NCBI GenBank assembly: GCA_963989385.1
Contig: OZ022509.1
Location: 53,398,271 to 53,462,270, forward strand
Source of the DNA: Ctena decussata
Taxonomy: Eukaryota; Mollusca; Bivalvia; Lucinida; Lucinidae
Direction of reading: 5' to 3'
Length of the DNA: 64,000 bases
In this document: piece by piece, positions 22,611 through 32,839 of the stretch
Layout: each line of letters opens with the position of its first letter
Numbering within the stretch: the stretch's first letter is position 1
Position numbers and translations under genes: made by a program
Notes under the pieces: generated by a model
The model's input: only the letters and a program-made list of their open reading frames with translations
Database searches by the model: none
Told to the model about the DNA's origin: nothing

Positions 22611-24758
22611 AGATGTCAGATACAAACCTACTAAACTGTTTAAGTAGCTTCGTATTTTTTGTTGACGCAAGCTTCTGAAATTTAAATACATTAACATGTT
22701 TCAAGTAATATTTGGGTGAGTATGATTTACGTTTTTCCGTAAAATAAGTGCATTCTAATATATAGTGATAGTCATGATAGATATTGTCACATGCCTGTAA
22801 ATAGTAACTGTGCGAAGATGCTCCAGAGAAGCCCAGCACCAGAACTAGAACTCATCTCCGAGTGAATTAAGGTTGCATAAGGTACAATATCTATTTGACC
22901 GTGCAATTTTCTCCCACCTTCCCTTATCTATTGGTAATTTGTTATTGGTTATTCTTATTTTTGCAAAAGGAGCAGACGCATTTGGCTGGCATTCAGTTAC
23001 ATATTTTTCTATAGTAAATTTGATTTTAAATATACGATAATTCATACATTTTGAGCTATCATATACGTCCGAATTCCATTTTTGTACAAATGGAAACTGT
23101 AATCTTTTTTTACTTCTTTGCATAACCATACATGACATCCTTTTCCCTGTTGGAAAACATTATGGGAACTCGTGCAATTTATCAATATGTTATATTGGAC
23201 TAGACCAGTTACGATATGCATTTCTAGAGCAAGCCTATGTATATATTACCATTATCGCGCCAGAGATGTTGGCAGAATGGCCTCTTGTCCGAGGTTATCA
23301 TGACTAATCTACTGTAAACAATCACAAAGTCATCATCTCACATGCTCGTACGTGTAATTGTGAACACGTTATATACGTATGAGCCGCGTTACGCAAAAAG
23401 GTGTCTGGACGTATTTGCGTAAAGTTCAGAATAATACCAGTCTATGAACCCATGCAGCTTTGATTTGTGAAAGTAGGCACTTATTGGTATGTTCCTGTTG
23501 TATGTAAACAGCAAAGGCTGTGAACAGACTGCGCGGACGCGCAGGCTGCTCGGAGTCTTTGCTTTTTTGCCTATGCGTCAAATGCCATTCTTTCGTGTCG
23601 CAACGCGGTCATAATTCTGGCTGTATGCAAGATTCCTCATCTGTAATGTGCGCTATATAGCTATTTGCAGAATTCGGTGGAAATAGGAATTTCTAGTGGT
23701 TTGGAATAAATCGGATTGTATTCAAATCAGGTAATGCGGGTTCTCTTGCATTTTATCTTGTGACAAAATATAGCTTATAATACCGCAAAAAATCTAAGTA
23801 TTGGAACAGCCTCTGCAGACTCGATCAGACCGAAGGTTGACCGGTCTGCACTCTTCGGCATTCCATCTGCGTTTTTCAGACTTATTAAAACTACTGCATT
23901 GCAAAACCAAACCGTTTCATTCTAGGTCTAGGTCAAAAGCAGTAATTATTTAAGGTATCCAAAAAAAAAAATTTTACGGGTAATTCTCACCATATGTAAT
24001 TCTGCCATACTGTCCGAATTCTCCTATTATATTAACATTGAGTTGTTATCATATATATTTATGCATATACCTTGATCTGTCTCAGTTTATATGCTCATCA
24101 TATACCTTGTCTTGTAACAAAATGACTTGCATGAAACAGAAAAACTCAGATTTGATATTCAGAATATATCGAAATGCAAATGGCATTAAAACATAACAAA
24201 GTCTTGCATAACAATTTTGAAAAGTATTTTTACTTTTTGACAAAAAATTTTTCTTACATAAGCAATATGGTTACACTAAGAATTCATAAACTTGTAAGTG
24301 GCCAAACCGATCAGTATACAGGGCACGTAAACATCCATTACAGATAATGGAGATAAGGGGATTTAACCAAATGATATTGCATGTCTTTGAGTTGAAAGTA
24401 TTGCATTTACGGCAAATGATTTCTAACAGAAATCCTGGCGAGAAAGTAGAGTGTGTGGATTGTTTTGAACCATATAAGAAGGGCGTTATAAGTGGAAAAG
24501 AAAGAAAGGATTTTCCTCCGTATAGTTTTAATAAAGACTAGCTTAATTTAAAGGTAGAGCGTGGGCAACTCATGTAATCCAGCTGGTTATGCAGACAACA
24601 TGGGTATACGTAACTATCAATTCGAGTACTGTAAAGGAAATCTGTCATATTTGAGACGTTGAAACAGTTTAAAGAATATAGTCTTTTCAGCAACTGAGGT
24701 TCATTAAGGCTCTTGATAGAATTGCATACTTTGTATTTGGTATTGTTATTTCGTAGAG
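22611..24758. other. Segment A single-copy-like sequence, no recognised gene
   Basis: It is closely matched by 37990-40139 in segment B. A minus-strand frame at 22393-22839 (148 codons) is partly preserved in B (37799-38305, 168 codons). Its C-terminal part covers the minisatellite, and its N-terminal part (SGASSHSYYLQACDNIYHDY) has no family I know. Around 23505-23575 lies a GCGCGGACGCGCAGGCTGCT hairpin repeat. Nothing else is supported. Confidence 0.5.
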
Positions 24759-24759
24759 A

Positions 24760-24876
24760 CCCAGCGGGCACACAACGTCCAAATGACGTCGTACTAACGT
24801 CGATGCGACATCGACGTCAATACGACGTCATTTCGACGTCAATACGACGTCATTTCGACGTCATGTGCCTGCTGGG
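24760..24876. mobile_element. 117-bp MITE rich in GACGTC, A-only
   Basis: CCCAGCGGGCACACAACGTC faces GACGTCATGTGCCTGCTGGG, and the interior is built from short GACGTCAATAC/GACGTCATTTC repeats. The flanking dinucleotide GA is duplicated (24758-24759, 24877-24878). Segment B has the empty site (GTAGAGATACTATGAC at about 40133). Relatives are at about 58490 and 60700. Confidence 0.85.
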
Positions 24877-25636
24877 GATACTGTGACTAACTCTCTCCTC
24901 TTTAAACCCACAGAATTAGAACTGACATTCAATTGGCTTACTTCTGATATTATATTACAGATAGTTTGAAAGAAAGAAAAATTATCAAGGAAAATTTTCG
25001 AATGTAAATGTTTGCGAAATCAAAACGAATTCTTGATTCAGAATTGCAAAAAGGCAATGCACAAATCTAAAATTGAGGCCGGAAAGGATGATTCCAAATT
25101 AACATGGATTTTAAAAGAGTTTTTGTGCATTTGCTAAAATTGGCAACCCATATGACATTCGGTTCATAATACATATATTTAGAAACCATGTCTTGGGCGA
25201 ACATTAGACTATTTTGATAATACAGCCCGTACTGTTACATACTGAGTTTACTGGACTAAATGATTTCTTTTTCAATTTCAAATTCCAGAAAAGTTTAGTA
25301 TTGAGTTACATGAAATTGTAGAAACTATTGTATTCCCCATATACATCAGATACAACTTACTCAGATTCTGTTGTAGCTATCGTCAGGTGTAATAATAACC
25401 AAACTACTTTATTGTTTGGAATACCTACTAAGGGGACCTTTTTAAAGCTAAGGTAAACCCAAATGTAGGTGCCTTACTAGATGACAGCAACAATTATATT
25501 TTTTATTTTATATCTCATTATTAATTTATGTAGAAACATTTCAGGCCAATACAAATGCGAACAATGTTCAATCACAGAGTGGATGTATGTCAGGTTATTC
25601 CATAGAAACAGTACTTAGATTAATGGTAGAATATTA

Positions 25637-26110
25637 ATGAAAGTAAAACTGAAGCGCTCCCTTGTCATTTCCATACTTCTGTATGCATGTGAATCGTGGA
25701 CCTTGACAGCAGAGTTAGAGAAAAGAACGCAGGCCTTTGAGATGAGATGCTACCGAAGGTTACTGAACATTTCGTACAAGGACCATATAAACAATGAGGA
25801 GGTTCGCAGGAAGATCCAAGCAGCCATTGGAGAATATGATGAACTCCTGACGCTGGTCAAGAAACGGAAACTAAGGTGGTTTGGCCACGTCTCAAGGTCT
25901 TCTGGTTTAGCAAAGACAATTCTTCAGGGCACAGTGAAAAGAAAAAGAAGAAGAGGTAGACAGAAGAAGAGGTGGGAAGACAATACCAAGGAGTGGACAG
26001 GAATGGATTTTGCCAGCTCAACTAGGGCAGCTGAAGACAGGACAAGGTGGAAAGGGATTGTTTTGAAGTCATCTGTGGTGCCCCAACGACCTAGTAAGGT
26101 TATGGGATAG
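25637..26110 (+). pseudogene. C-terminal part of LINE reverse transcriptase
   Basis: The 157-codon open frame begins in flanking DNA and then reads the far C-terminus of a LINE protein: LYACESWTLTAELEKR, then FEMRCYRRLLNISYKDH, KLRWFGHVSR, a basic KRKRRRGRQKKRW block and the end SSVVPQRPSKVMG. The catalytic reverse-transcriptase motifs and the endonuclease lie upstream and are absent, so it has no activity. No stop codon interrupts this tail, which suggests a fairly young insertion. The clade is not certain. Confidence 0.9.
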
Positions 26111-26126
26111 AATAGAATAGATAGAA
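25654..26126 (+). mobile_element. 5'-truncated LINE 3' end, A-only
   Basis: The insert starts at about GCTCCCTTGTC and ends in a GATAGAATAGAATAGATAG tail. The flanks repeat an imperfect target duplication AAAACTGAAGC/AAAACTGAATC. Segment B reads straight through (AAAATTGAAGCACTTTATAAC near 40965). The frame inside is annotated separately. The same tail type (ATAGA repeats) ends the copy at 55643. Confidence 0.88.
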
Positions 26127-26183
26127 AACTGAATCACTTTATGACAGATTTTAGGAAAGCTTTCGACCTCGTTGATCATACTT

Positions 26184-26420
26184 GAACAGCGACACGAGAA
26201 AACCAAAAAAGTGGTTGTGCGCCCAGCACAGACTCATCTCAGCCTGGGCATCCAACAAGTCTGATCAGACTCTTTATTATGTGCTTAAAGGTAAGCTAAG
26301 GGTCCAAGCTACCTCCATGTGGACAGCGAAGACTCTGATCAGAGTGGGCGGATGCCCAGGCTGATATGAGTCTGCGCTGGGCGCACAACCCACTGTATTG
26401 GTTTTGTCGTGTCGCGGCTC
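26184..26420. mobile_element. 236-bp palindromic MITE family, GAGCCGCGACACG ends, segment A copy
   Basis: Inverted ends (CGACACGAGAAAACC and its complement) enclose paired arms with GCGCCCAGC, CAGACTCATCTCAGCCTGGG and GATCAGAC. The target duplication ACTT lies at 26180-26183 and 26421-26424. The orthologous B copy is at 48141-48378, so this insertion predates the duplication. See 31297 for the best-preserved member. Confidence 0.9.
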
Positions 26421-26424
26421 ACTT

Positions 26425-27410
26425 TACTTGTAACAAGGGCGGGCATTTAAAATGTAACGATCACCTCGCAAAACTGATGTGGTATTGTCTTTATAATGAA
26501 ACCTATAGCAAACAATCTCCAACGTTGCATGCGGAGGCCCCGACGATCTCTGTTATGTCTTGCAGAAAATGTGAAAAAATAGAAATAAATAAATAAATTA
26601 TAATAACATAAAAGTTTCCTAAACACGTTCAGCGCATGTAGCCCGGTTTTGTTGCATTTCCTAAAGCTCATCCAGCTCAGCTTTGGGCCTTTGGGCCAGC
26701 GACTATAATTGCAAGTCAGGGGTAACTTGACTAATGTATTCCAATGTCTATGACATACCAAACCCTATTTTTCTTAACGACATTATATTAGATTGGCCAT
26801 GGGGTCAATGTGAGGTGGACTAGCTAACGTAATGAAAAGGATTATACTAATTGGGCATTTCTGATTCCTATTAGACCGCTTGACGCAATCAGCGTCTGTC
26901 TTTCAATTAAGAAAGATCGTTGCCAAATATCTCTTAACGTAAGAATCCTAAATACTGGAGTGAGTGATTGATATGCGTTTTACGGCACATCAGCACAAAA
27001 AGGCTATTTCGCGCCAGCCAAATACTGGAACAGAAGTGCGCAAGCAAACAGTGTAGACCCTGATCAGACTGGTCAGGATCTGCTCTATTTGCCATTTCGC
27101 CATCAAATTTTTTACAACACCAAACAGAATAAAGTTAAATTAGGACAACTACAATTATATTGTTGGATAAGGTGTTACGTAGGGTATACTTTCAGTGGAG
27201 TGACTCGGGCATTTTCATTCCCCCCCCCCTCTCCTTAATGGGGATCAGCTCTGAAAGGAGAGAAATCAAATCCTTTCCTTAGGTAGACCCCTTCACAAAA
27301 AGGCTTCATCACCCAGAGAAGCGAACAGTAACTCATAAAAGTTGCCCTTGTAAAATGGCGGAAAATGATGGCAATTAGTCCATAAACCTTGAGGTGTCCC
27401 AGTAGCATTT
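26425..27410. other. Segment A sequence without recognised gene
   Basis: It matches 48383-50340 in B apart from B-only insertions. It contains a hairpin repeat at about 27035-27100 (AAGCAAACAGTGTAGACCCT, then GATCAGACTGGTCAGGATC) and half of the GTCAACTC MITE near 27240. A frame of 104 codons on the minus strand (26447-26761) includes a low-complexity run and is not called. Confidence 0.45.
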
Positions 27411-27646
27411 GAGCCGCGACGCGAGAAAACAAACAAAGTGGTTGTGCGCCCAGCGCAGATTCAGATCAGCCTGGGCATCCACCCAGTCTGATCAGAGTCT
27501 TCGCTGTCCGCACGAAGGTATCTTATACCCTCAGTTACCCGTTAAGCGCTTAGTGAAGACTCTGCTCAGACTAGGTGGATGAACAGGCTGATCTGAGTCT
27601 GTGCCGCGCGCACAACCACTTTGTTGGTTTTATCGTGTCGCGACTA
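27411..27646. mobile_element. 236-bp palindromic MITE, A-only
   Basis: It starts GAGCCGCGACGCGAGAAAAC and runs through the usual paired arms to TTATCGTGTCGCGACTA, where the last bases are altered. No target duplication is visible on the right because another element begins immediately. B lacks both together. Confidence 0.82.
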
Positions 27647-28572
27647 AGGACTTCTATGATTAAGGCGAGGATTTTCCCCATTAGACTGGCGCGACAGGTC
27701 CGAATTTTCAAAAGTATAAAGTGTGCAAATTTTTCTTAGCAGAGCTTCCACAAATATGTAAACCGTATGAAATCAGATCAATTGTGATTCAGACTCAAAG
27801 ACATGGGGGGATAATCCATTCTGACCCTCCCTACCCTAAATTCAAGGTTTTCGCATGAAAAGTATTGAAACCAGTCATTCATTCCATATATTTTTGTCAT
27901 AAATGCATGCTAAATACACGCATATCACAATACAAAGCAATGATTTTCTTCTTGTTACGCCTGACTGGCATTTAAACATGCAAAACCATAGTTACACTTC
28001 CGGTCAAAACGGCCAAAATAGAACGCTTCACTATAATTAAGGTACAAGTACTTTCCCCCACGTGACCCAGCATTTCCTTCACGCAGCGGACTTATGTGAT
28101 CCAAGTACGCAATATATATGAGTGGGAAGCTGGGTCACGGGGGGGGGGGGGGGGGGGGGGGGGGACGATACTCAGTAAGCCAAAGAAGAAGAATGGTCAA
28201 CAGTAGAACTGCGATCTTCAAGGATTATATTGTGTACCATGACCTTGAAATAAGGTCAAGGTCACATATATATAGTCAAAACTATCCAGTGTTGTCTGAT
28301 ATGTAAGTAATGTAAGTCAAAAAAGGGTGAAATGTATACAATAATTCATTATTTCAAGGATCAGTTTGAGGATAATTTACAATTTATCTCAACAATGACG
28401 TCAACGTCAACGTATGTTTAACGTACTTTACATAGACAGTTAGACACAAACAGTTGAAAATTCATTTGTCATGCAAGTTACATGTCATAGTCAAAAATGC
28501 AAAGCAGAAGTCAGTGATCCGTATAACTTTTTTATCATGGGGAAAATTCACGCGTTAACCATAGAAGTCCTT
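27647..28572. mobile_element. 926-bp TIR element, A-only
   Basis: AGGACTTCTATGATTAAGGC at the left faces the inverted form of CATAGAAGTCCTT at the right, and both ends continue into ATTTTCCCC. The interior is non-coding, with a 26-G run at 28139-28164 and CACGTGACCCAGC facing GCTGGGTCACG around it. B joins the two flanks directly at about 50345 (GTAGTGTTTGTGTTCAAGG). Confidence 0.7.
28139..28164 (+). repeat. Run of 26 G
   Basis: This is an uninterrupted G homopolymer. It lies between CACGTGACCCAGC (28058) and GCTGGGTCACG (28130), so the region could form a hairpin as well as a quadruplex. Its exact length is likely to be unreliable. Confidence 0.95.
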
Positions 28573-28624
28573 TGTGTTCAAGGTGTTTGCTCTGTTATTG
28601 CATAAGGTTGGAATATTGATCAGA

Positions 28625-28795
28625 TGGATGTATGACTTGTGGGTTTACGGCTCTTTCAACAGTAATTCACTAATATCGAGCCGTTGGATGGGTAATGTGC
28701 AATGAAATCCCGTTGTCAGTTGGAAAGATTTCTACCTCCAGCGGGATTAGAGCTCGGGCCTCTGGCTTAGATCCGCTAAGCCACCGGGGCCCCGG
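28625..28795 (-). mobile_element. tRNA-derived SINE, segment A copy
   Basis: On the minus strand it begins GGGGCCCCGGTGGCTTAGCG (box A-like TGGCTTAGCGG), with a degenerate box B (GAGCTCTAATCCC) and a body ending in AAAGAGCCGTAAACCC. The orthologous copy is at 50408-50592. A small deletion has removed part of the head in this copy (CTTAGATCCGCTAAG against a longer spacing in B). Confidence 0.8.
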
Positions 28796-29177
28796 TTTTA
28801 TTTAAGGAATTAATTTCCTTTTTCTGCTGTTTATCGAAGTATAAACTACATTGGGTCGCGTGCAAAGTAAGTGAACCCCGAAGGGGTTCATGTAAACTTT
28901 GCTAGCAACCCAATGTAGTTTATACTTTGATAAATACCAGAAAAATTAAGTTCATTGCTTATATTTACATTCTTTTCTATCTTTTATTTGACCACAAATT
29001 TGCGTTAGGGGCTACAGTTGAAGAAGAAAAAGATTTATACGCAGTTTTCTTCTAAGAGCGGAACAGCGTCAACGACGTCATAACGCCGCCTATGTCCAAT
29101 CAGATGCAGAGAATCATTGTTTATTTTGACGTCACATAACGGCATGTAACGTCGCGTGTACCGATGTAGTTATTGAA

Positions 29178-29693
29178 GTATAAACATAAACCAATTGTTT
29201 TCACTTAGATCTATGAATGAAACTCTTCAGTCCCTTAGATCAACAAGTACATTAAACTTTTTAACCCCAAGACCCCAAAAAGAAATTTTCAAACAAAGTT
29301 TAATTTATTCTGGACCAGTCGTTTGGAACAACTTACCAGATTATCTGAAGACCTTAGAAACTACTGACTCATTTCATAAACACTGTATTAGGTGGATGAA
29401 ATCTAATTTATCTATAAACTATTAATACTTTCTTTCTTTATTTGCAATTTTCATACGAGTTTGTAATTTATGTACACTTTTATGTCAAATATCACTTTTT
29501 TTTTCCAATGATATTTCTAGACGGATGAATTTGTTGTACATATGAGTGTGTGAAAGGATATTATAATGTTCATGTTTATTTTTGTTGTCAAGAATTTGTT
29601 AGAAAAGTAGTATTAGAGGGCCTCATGGAAGATTAGCTATTGCTAAATGTGTTACCCTCTGAAAATAAAGACTATTATTATTATTATTATTTT
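29178..29693 (+). mobile_element. 3' end of a second LINE nested in the foldback element
   Basis: Compared with the copy at 56545-57095, the insertion starts near 29178 and stops before AAACTACATTAACTTC at 29694. It ends with a polyadenylation-like AATAAAG and a TTA trinucleotide tail (29672-29690), a common LINE tail. The coding part is given separately. Confidence 0.8.
29195..29425 (+). pseudogene. C-terminal tail of a CR1/jockey-like LINE reverse transcriptase
   Basis: The frame runs 76 codons to a stop: LRSTSTLNFLTPRP, KEIFKQSLIYSGPVVWNNLP, then a DSFHKH stretch and RWMKS. The pattern of basic residues, Y-S-G-P-hydrophobic-W-N-x-L-P and a short helical end is characteristic of the last 60-80 residues of many non-LTR retrotransposon ORF2 proteins. 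The frame opens at a TTG codon, so the true start is truncated. It differs from the LINE at 25654. Confidence 0.82.
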
Positions 29694-29757
29694 TAAACTA
29701 CATTAACTTCTAATGGTTTACCATAGGGCTTTTCAATAAGTGCACTGAGAATGTAAA

Positions 29758-30317
29758 TATTAGAGCTTATTTAGTTAAGGCTAATACGTTAAAGTGTCCA
29801 AATATATAGGGCATTGTGGTAACTGGAACATTGTGATAATCATTATTTTAGTTTGGAACATTATGTGAGCCTATTACAGTTCATTGATAAACATAATGGT
29901 TCTTCTACGCTAATTGCCTATGTTTGTTTGTAAGGGCAGCTAACAATAATTAGGCTATAACACAATAATGCTGACCATTATGGAGATCACTGCTTAGGAA
30001 AATATGGCACCGAGTTTCTCAAAAGTTTAATGGATTTTCTTTACTTTGATATTTTCCAATAACAAATATGCTAGTGGCAAATAACAAAATAAAGAAAATC
30101 TACTAATACGGTAGGTTTTGGCAAATATCAGAATAAAGAAAATCCACCGAAGGTTAGTGGTAGATATCAAAATAAATAAAATCTATTACATGTAAAACTT
30201 CAAGACTAAGGTTATTGATTGTTTTATAGTACTGGTATTAGCTTCAGATATAATAAGGCAACTTATTCCAAGAGGAATTAGATTGCGGTAGTATTATTCA
30301 GTAGTGTTCCCTGCAAG
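29758..30317. other. Segment A sequence without recognised gene
   Basis: AT-rich, matching 50600-51650 in B except for the B-only insert at 50990-51515. It has three nearby repeats of AAATATCAGAATAAAGAAAA-like sequence (about 30050-30180). No gene is supported. Confidence 0.45.
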
Positions 30318-30538
30318 ATGACAACATGCAACTATTCTAGAAACGTTTTAAAATTGAAACAAAAAGTCGATTCTCATGTTGAAGCCTGCATGCAGACTGC
30401 TCATATAAACGTTTTTATATCACATTTAGTGCGACAGACGCCCGTTTCTGTATTTAACTTCCAAAAGTTTGAAAGAAAGGAGATGATGGGCAGGTCTCGG
30501 CAGGCAACGAGCATCCCTCTCCGAGCCACACTTCCGCC
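30318..30538 (+). pseudogene. Unknown repeated reading frame, copy 1, cut by a MITE
   Basis: The frame MTTCNYSRN..., then KQKVDSHVEACMQTAHINVF and FNFQKFERKEMMGRS, is shared with the copy at 51652 and in part with 52295. The match stops at GAGCCACACT, where palindromic MITE sequence takes over, so this copy has lost its end. I do not recognise the protein family. Base composition is richer in GC than the surroundings. Confidence 0.5.
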
Positions 30539-30701
30539 CAGTCTGATCAGAATCTTCGCTAAGCGCTTAATTTGTGGCTAAGGGTCTAAGCTACTTCCAT
30601 GCGGACAGCAAAGACTCAGTTCAGCCTGGGCGGATGCTCAGGCTGATCTGAGTCTGCGCTGGGCGCACAACCACATTGTTGGTTTTCTCGTGTCGCGGCT
30701 C
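30534..30701. mobile_element. Truncated 236-bp-family MITE
   Basis: It starts inside the left arm (CCGCCCAGTCTGATCAG) and continues to the intact right end GTGTCGCGGCTC. About 70 bp of the left end are missing. It marks the right edge of segment A. Confidence 0.85.
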
Positions 30702-30904
30702 ATATGTGAAAATGGTTATATGTAAGAGTTCATGGAACTTGTTGGAAATTTTGGTGCAGATGTTAATAAATACAGTTAAATAAATGAGAACTTGAACATA
30801 TTTCAGCAATGGAGGTCAAGGTCAGTTTTTTTTAGCTTTAACCAGTGTCTCTCTTATTTTGACAGTTTAAACTATCATGTTTGTTCAAATGATGATCCTA
30901 GTCG

Positions 30905-30960
30905 CCCATTGATCCTTTTACTCAGGTGAGCCATTAAGGGCCTCATGACCCTCTTGTTTA
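30905..30960 (+). repeat. Terminal piece of the GGCCTCNTG...CTCTTGTTT element
   Basis: CCATTAAGGGCCTCATGACC is followed by CTCTTGTTT. It resembles the closing end of the element at 7843-9318 (GTGGGCCTCTTGTTT). It has no start in this interval. Confidence 0.45.
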
Positions 30961-30991
30961 AATTGGCAGAAAAACGGCGTTGTACCTATAT

Positions 30992-31221
30992 GAGCCACGA
31001 CACGACAAAACCAACAATGTGGTTGTGCGCCCAGCGCAGACTCAGATCAGCCTGGGCGTCCGCCCAGTCTCACCAGAGTCTTCGCTGTCCGCATGAAGGT
31101 AGCTTAGACACTTAGCTACCCTTTAAGCGCTAAGCGAAGAATCTAATAAGACTAGGCGGATGATGATCTGAGTCTGCGCTTGGCGAACAACCACATTGTT
31201 GGTTTTCTCGTGTCGCGGCTC
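30992..31221. mobile_element. 236-bp palindromic MITE with ATAT target duplication
   Basis: GAGCCACGACACGACAAAAC to GTGTCGCGGCTC, 230 bp, with the 4-bp duplication ATAT at 30988-30991 and 31222-31225. The arms carry the usual GCGCCCAGCGCAGACTCAGA and GTCCGCATGAAGGTAGCTTA blocks. Confidence 0.92.
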
Positions 31222-31296
31222 ATATACGTTCTGAAAGGAGAAACGTTGAAAACGGGCACGCAGTTTGTGTTTCTTTTACCACAACCAACACCAGGT

Positions 31297-31532
31297 GAGC
31301 CGCGACACGTGAAAACCAACAATGTGGTTGTGCGCCAAGCGCAGACTCAAATCAGCCTTGACATCTACCCAGTCTGATCAGACTCTTCACTAAGCGCTTA
31401 AAGGGTAGCTAAAGGTCTAAGCTACCTCCATGCGGACAGCGAAGACTCTGATCAGACTGGGCGGATGCCCAGGCTGATCTGAGTCTGCGCTGGGCGCACA
31501 ACCACATTGTTGGTTTTGTCGTGTCGCGGCTC
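31297..31532. mobile_element. 236-bp palindromic MITE with AGGT target duplication
   Basis: This is the best case for the family. GAGCCGCGACACGTGAAAAC faces its inverted copy, with AGGT at 31293-31296 and 31533-31536. The whole element can fold into one long hairpin with a short loop around GGTAGCTAAAGGTCTAAGCT. There is no coding capacity. A 4-bp target with GAG-type ends could fit Sola-like or other 4-bp superfamilies; unassigned. Confidence 0.95.
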
Positions 31533-32154
31533 AGGTATTTTTAAATTTTCATTCGCTGCCGATTTCAAAATTGATAGAGTGAGACACGAGGAAAATGTGC
31601 TTTATTGTATTTGTGTCCGACGAAGACTCAGACAAGCCTCCGTATCCTCTCAAACCGATCAGTGTCTTTCTTCTCGTATGAGTAGTGCACGGATCCCGCG
31701 GATTCTATATAGTGAAAACGATGGATCTCTGATCAGACTGCACGGATCTAGAATTCTCACCGGGAATGTGCGCCAAAAGTTACCTTTGTCTCGTTATTCA
31801 GCCAAACAACGTCGCCACAAGTGACCAGTCTATGATAATTTAAACCAGGCACTTTGCCATATTTCGCTCTCGCAGGAGAGACTGAATAAAGGCAGATTTT
31901 GCCCTGGCAGCACGAATTTGCAGACTGCTGTGACTGTGACTGTTAACATACAGCATCAAAATTCGATCAAATCACGCGAGAATACCGTGATTACACTGAA
32001 TATTGTAAAACTTACTGAATTTTGACGAAAATAGCAAAGAGCTCTAATATATGAGTCTGCCAATATATGAATTTGATTTTTAATGTGTTTACAAACGCAC
32101 AGCCTAAAAAAAGTTAACCTGATGGGTGTTTGAGATATTTTGTATACCCTTCAT

Positions 32155-32235
32155 TTAAACTATACATTTTGACATTAATTAGAATCGCCTCATGAGGCGA
32201 TTCTAATAAATGCCACAATGTATATTTTAACAGAA
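32155..32235. repeat. Palindromic repeat in segment B
   Basis: TTAGAATCGCCTCATGAGGC forms a perfect central stem flanked by AAACTATACATTTTG and CAATGTATATTTT. It is the better-preserved counterpart of 18125-18215. Confidence 0.75.
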
Positions 32236-32574
32236 AGGTAGCAAAAAAAAGGTAAAAATTTTACATCAAATTTTCTTTATTATCTGGACCCAAGGTATAT
32301 CATGAACGCCAAAATTAAGCTATGCGATCTGCAATTTTTATTAAACCGCAAAATTTGGATACCGCCGAATTAAGTGTTTTACAGCATTGGGACATCTGAA
32401 ACATTTCATTTTAACTGGCAATTTCTGTAATTATCAAATTATCTTAAATAAGGACAATTAAATTTTCTTATAAAGACTGCTATCACAATGCAAAGAATGA
32501 TTACAATTTTTTAGAATGCTCCCTGGAATCGGTCTGATTTAAGGAGAGTGTGACTTTGCTTTGGGACTCCACCT

Positions 32575-32800
32575 CTATGGGTTTTTTTCCAGACATTTAA
32601 CCAAGGGGAACTACTTTCGTGACTTCCTATTTACATTCTTGGAGAAGAAAGTCCTTCCAAAAGGAGGTCAACTCTTAAAGGAAAGAATTTTTGCTCCTAG
32701 AGGAGCAAATTCTTTCCTTTAAGAGTTTGACTCCGATTGCAAGGGAGGAAAACCTGAAAAAGACAGAGTTGCTTCCCCTGAAATAGATCCATTCTCCTGG
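32575..32800. mobile_element. MITE with GTCAACTCTTAAAGG hairpin, segment B copy
   Basis: Counterpart of 18535-18770, with the central loop altered to TTTTTGCTCCTAGAGGAGCA. The shared position in A and B shows that it was inserted before the duplication. Confidence 0.78.
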
Positions 32801-32839
32801 AGTCCCAATGGTTATTGTCACTACAGCGTGCTACGTTAG

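Larger units (their letters stand above)
28797..29757 (+). mobile_element. A-only foldback element (ACTACATTGGGTCGCG family) carrying a LINE
   Basis: This block is absent from segment B, which joins GGGGCCCC directly to AATATTATCAGAGC (50590). The left part is a large hairpin at 28824-28940: AAACTACATTGGGTCGCGTG faces its complement across CCCCGAAGGGG. The right edge is TTCAATAAGTGCACTGAGAA. The same element without the LINE, but with the hairpin doubled, lies at 56545-57095. Confidence 0.82.
14510..30532 (+). repeat. Segment A of a large direct duplication
   Basis: Segment A aligns with segment B (31537-51881) in the same orientation. Anchor pairs include 14640/31625, 18200/32214, 20380/34115, 22140/35360, 24540/39919, 26440/48410 and 30320/51667. 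Unique sequence between repeats is nearly identical to the eye. The spacing between pairs rises stepwise from about 14.0 to over 21 kb as insertions accumulate, mainly in B. A-only blocks are listed as separate features. The two segments are separated only by about 1 kb holding three copies of one MITE. Confidence 0.93.

Noticed and set aside
22393..22839. 148-codon minus-strand frame partly conserved in segment B
   Set aside because: Conservation is expected for any sequence in the duplication; the C-terminal part is minisatellite and no domain is visible.
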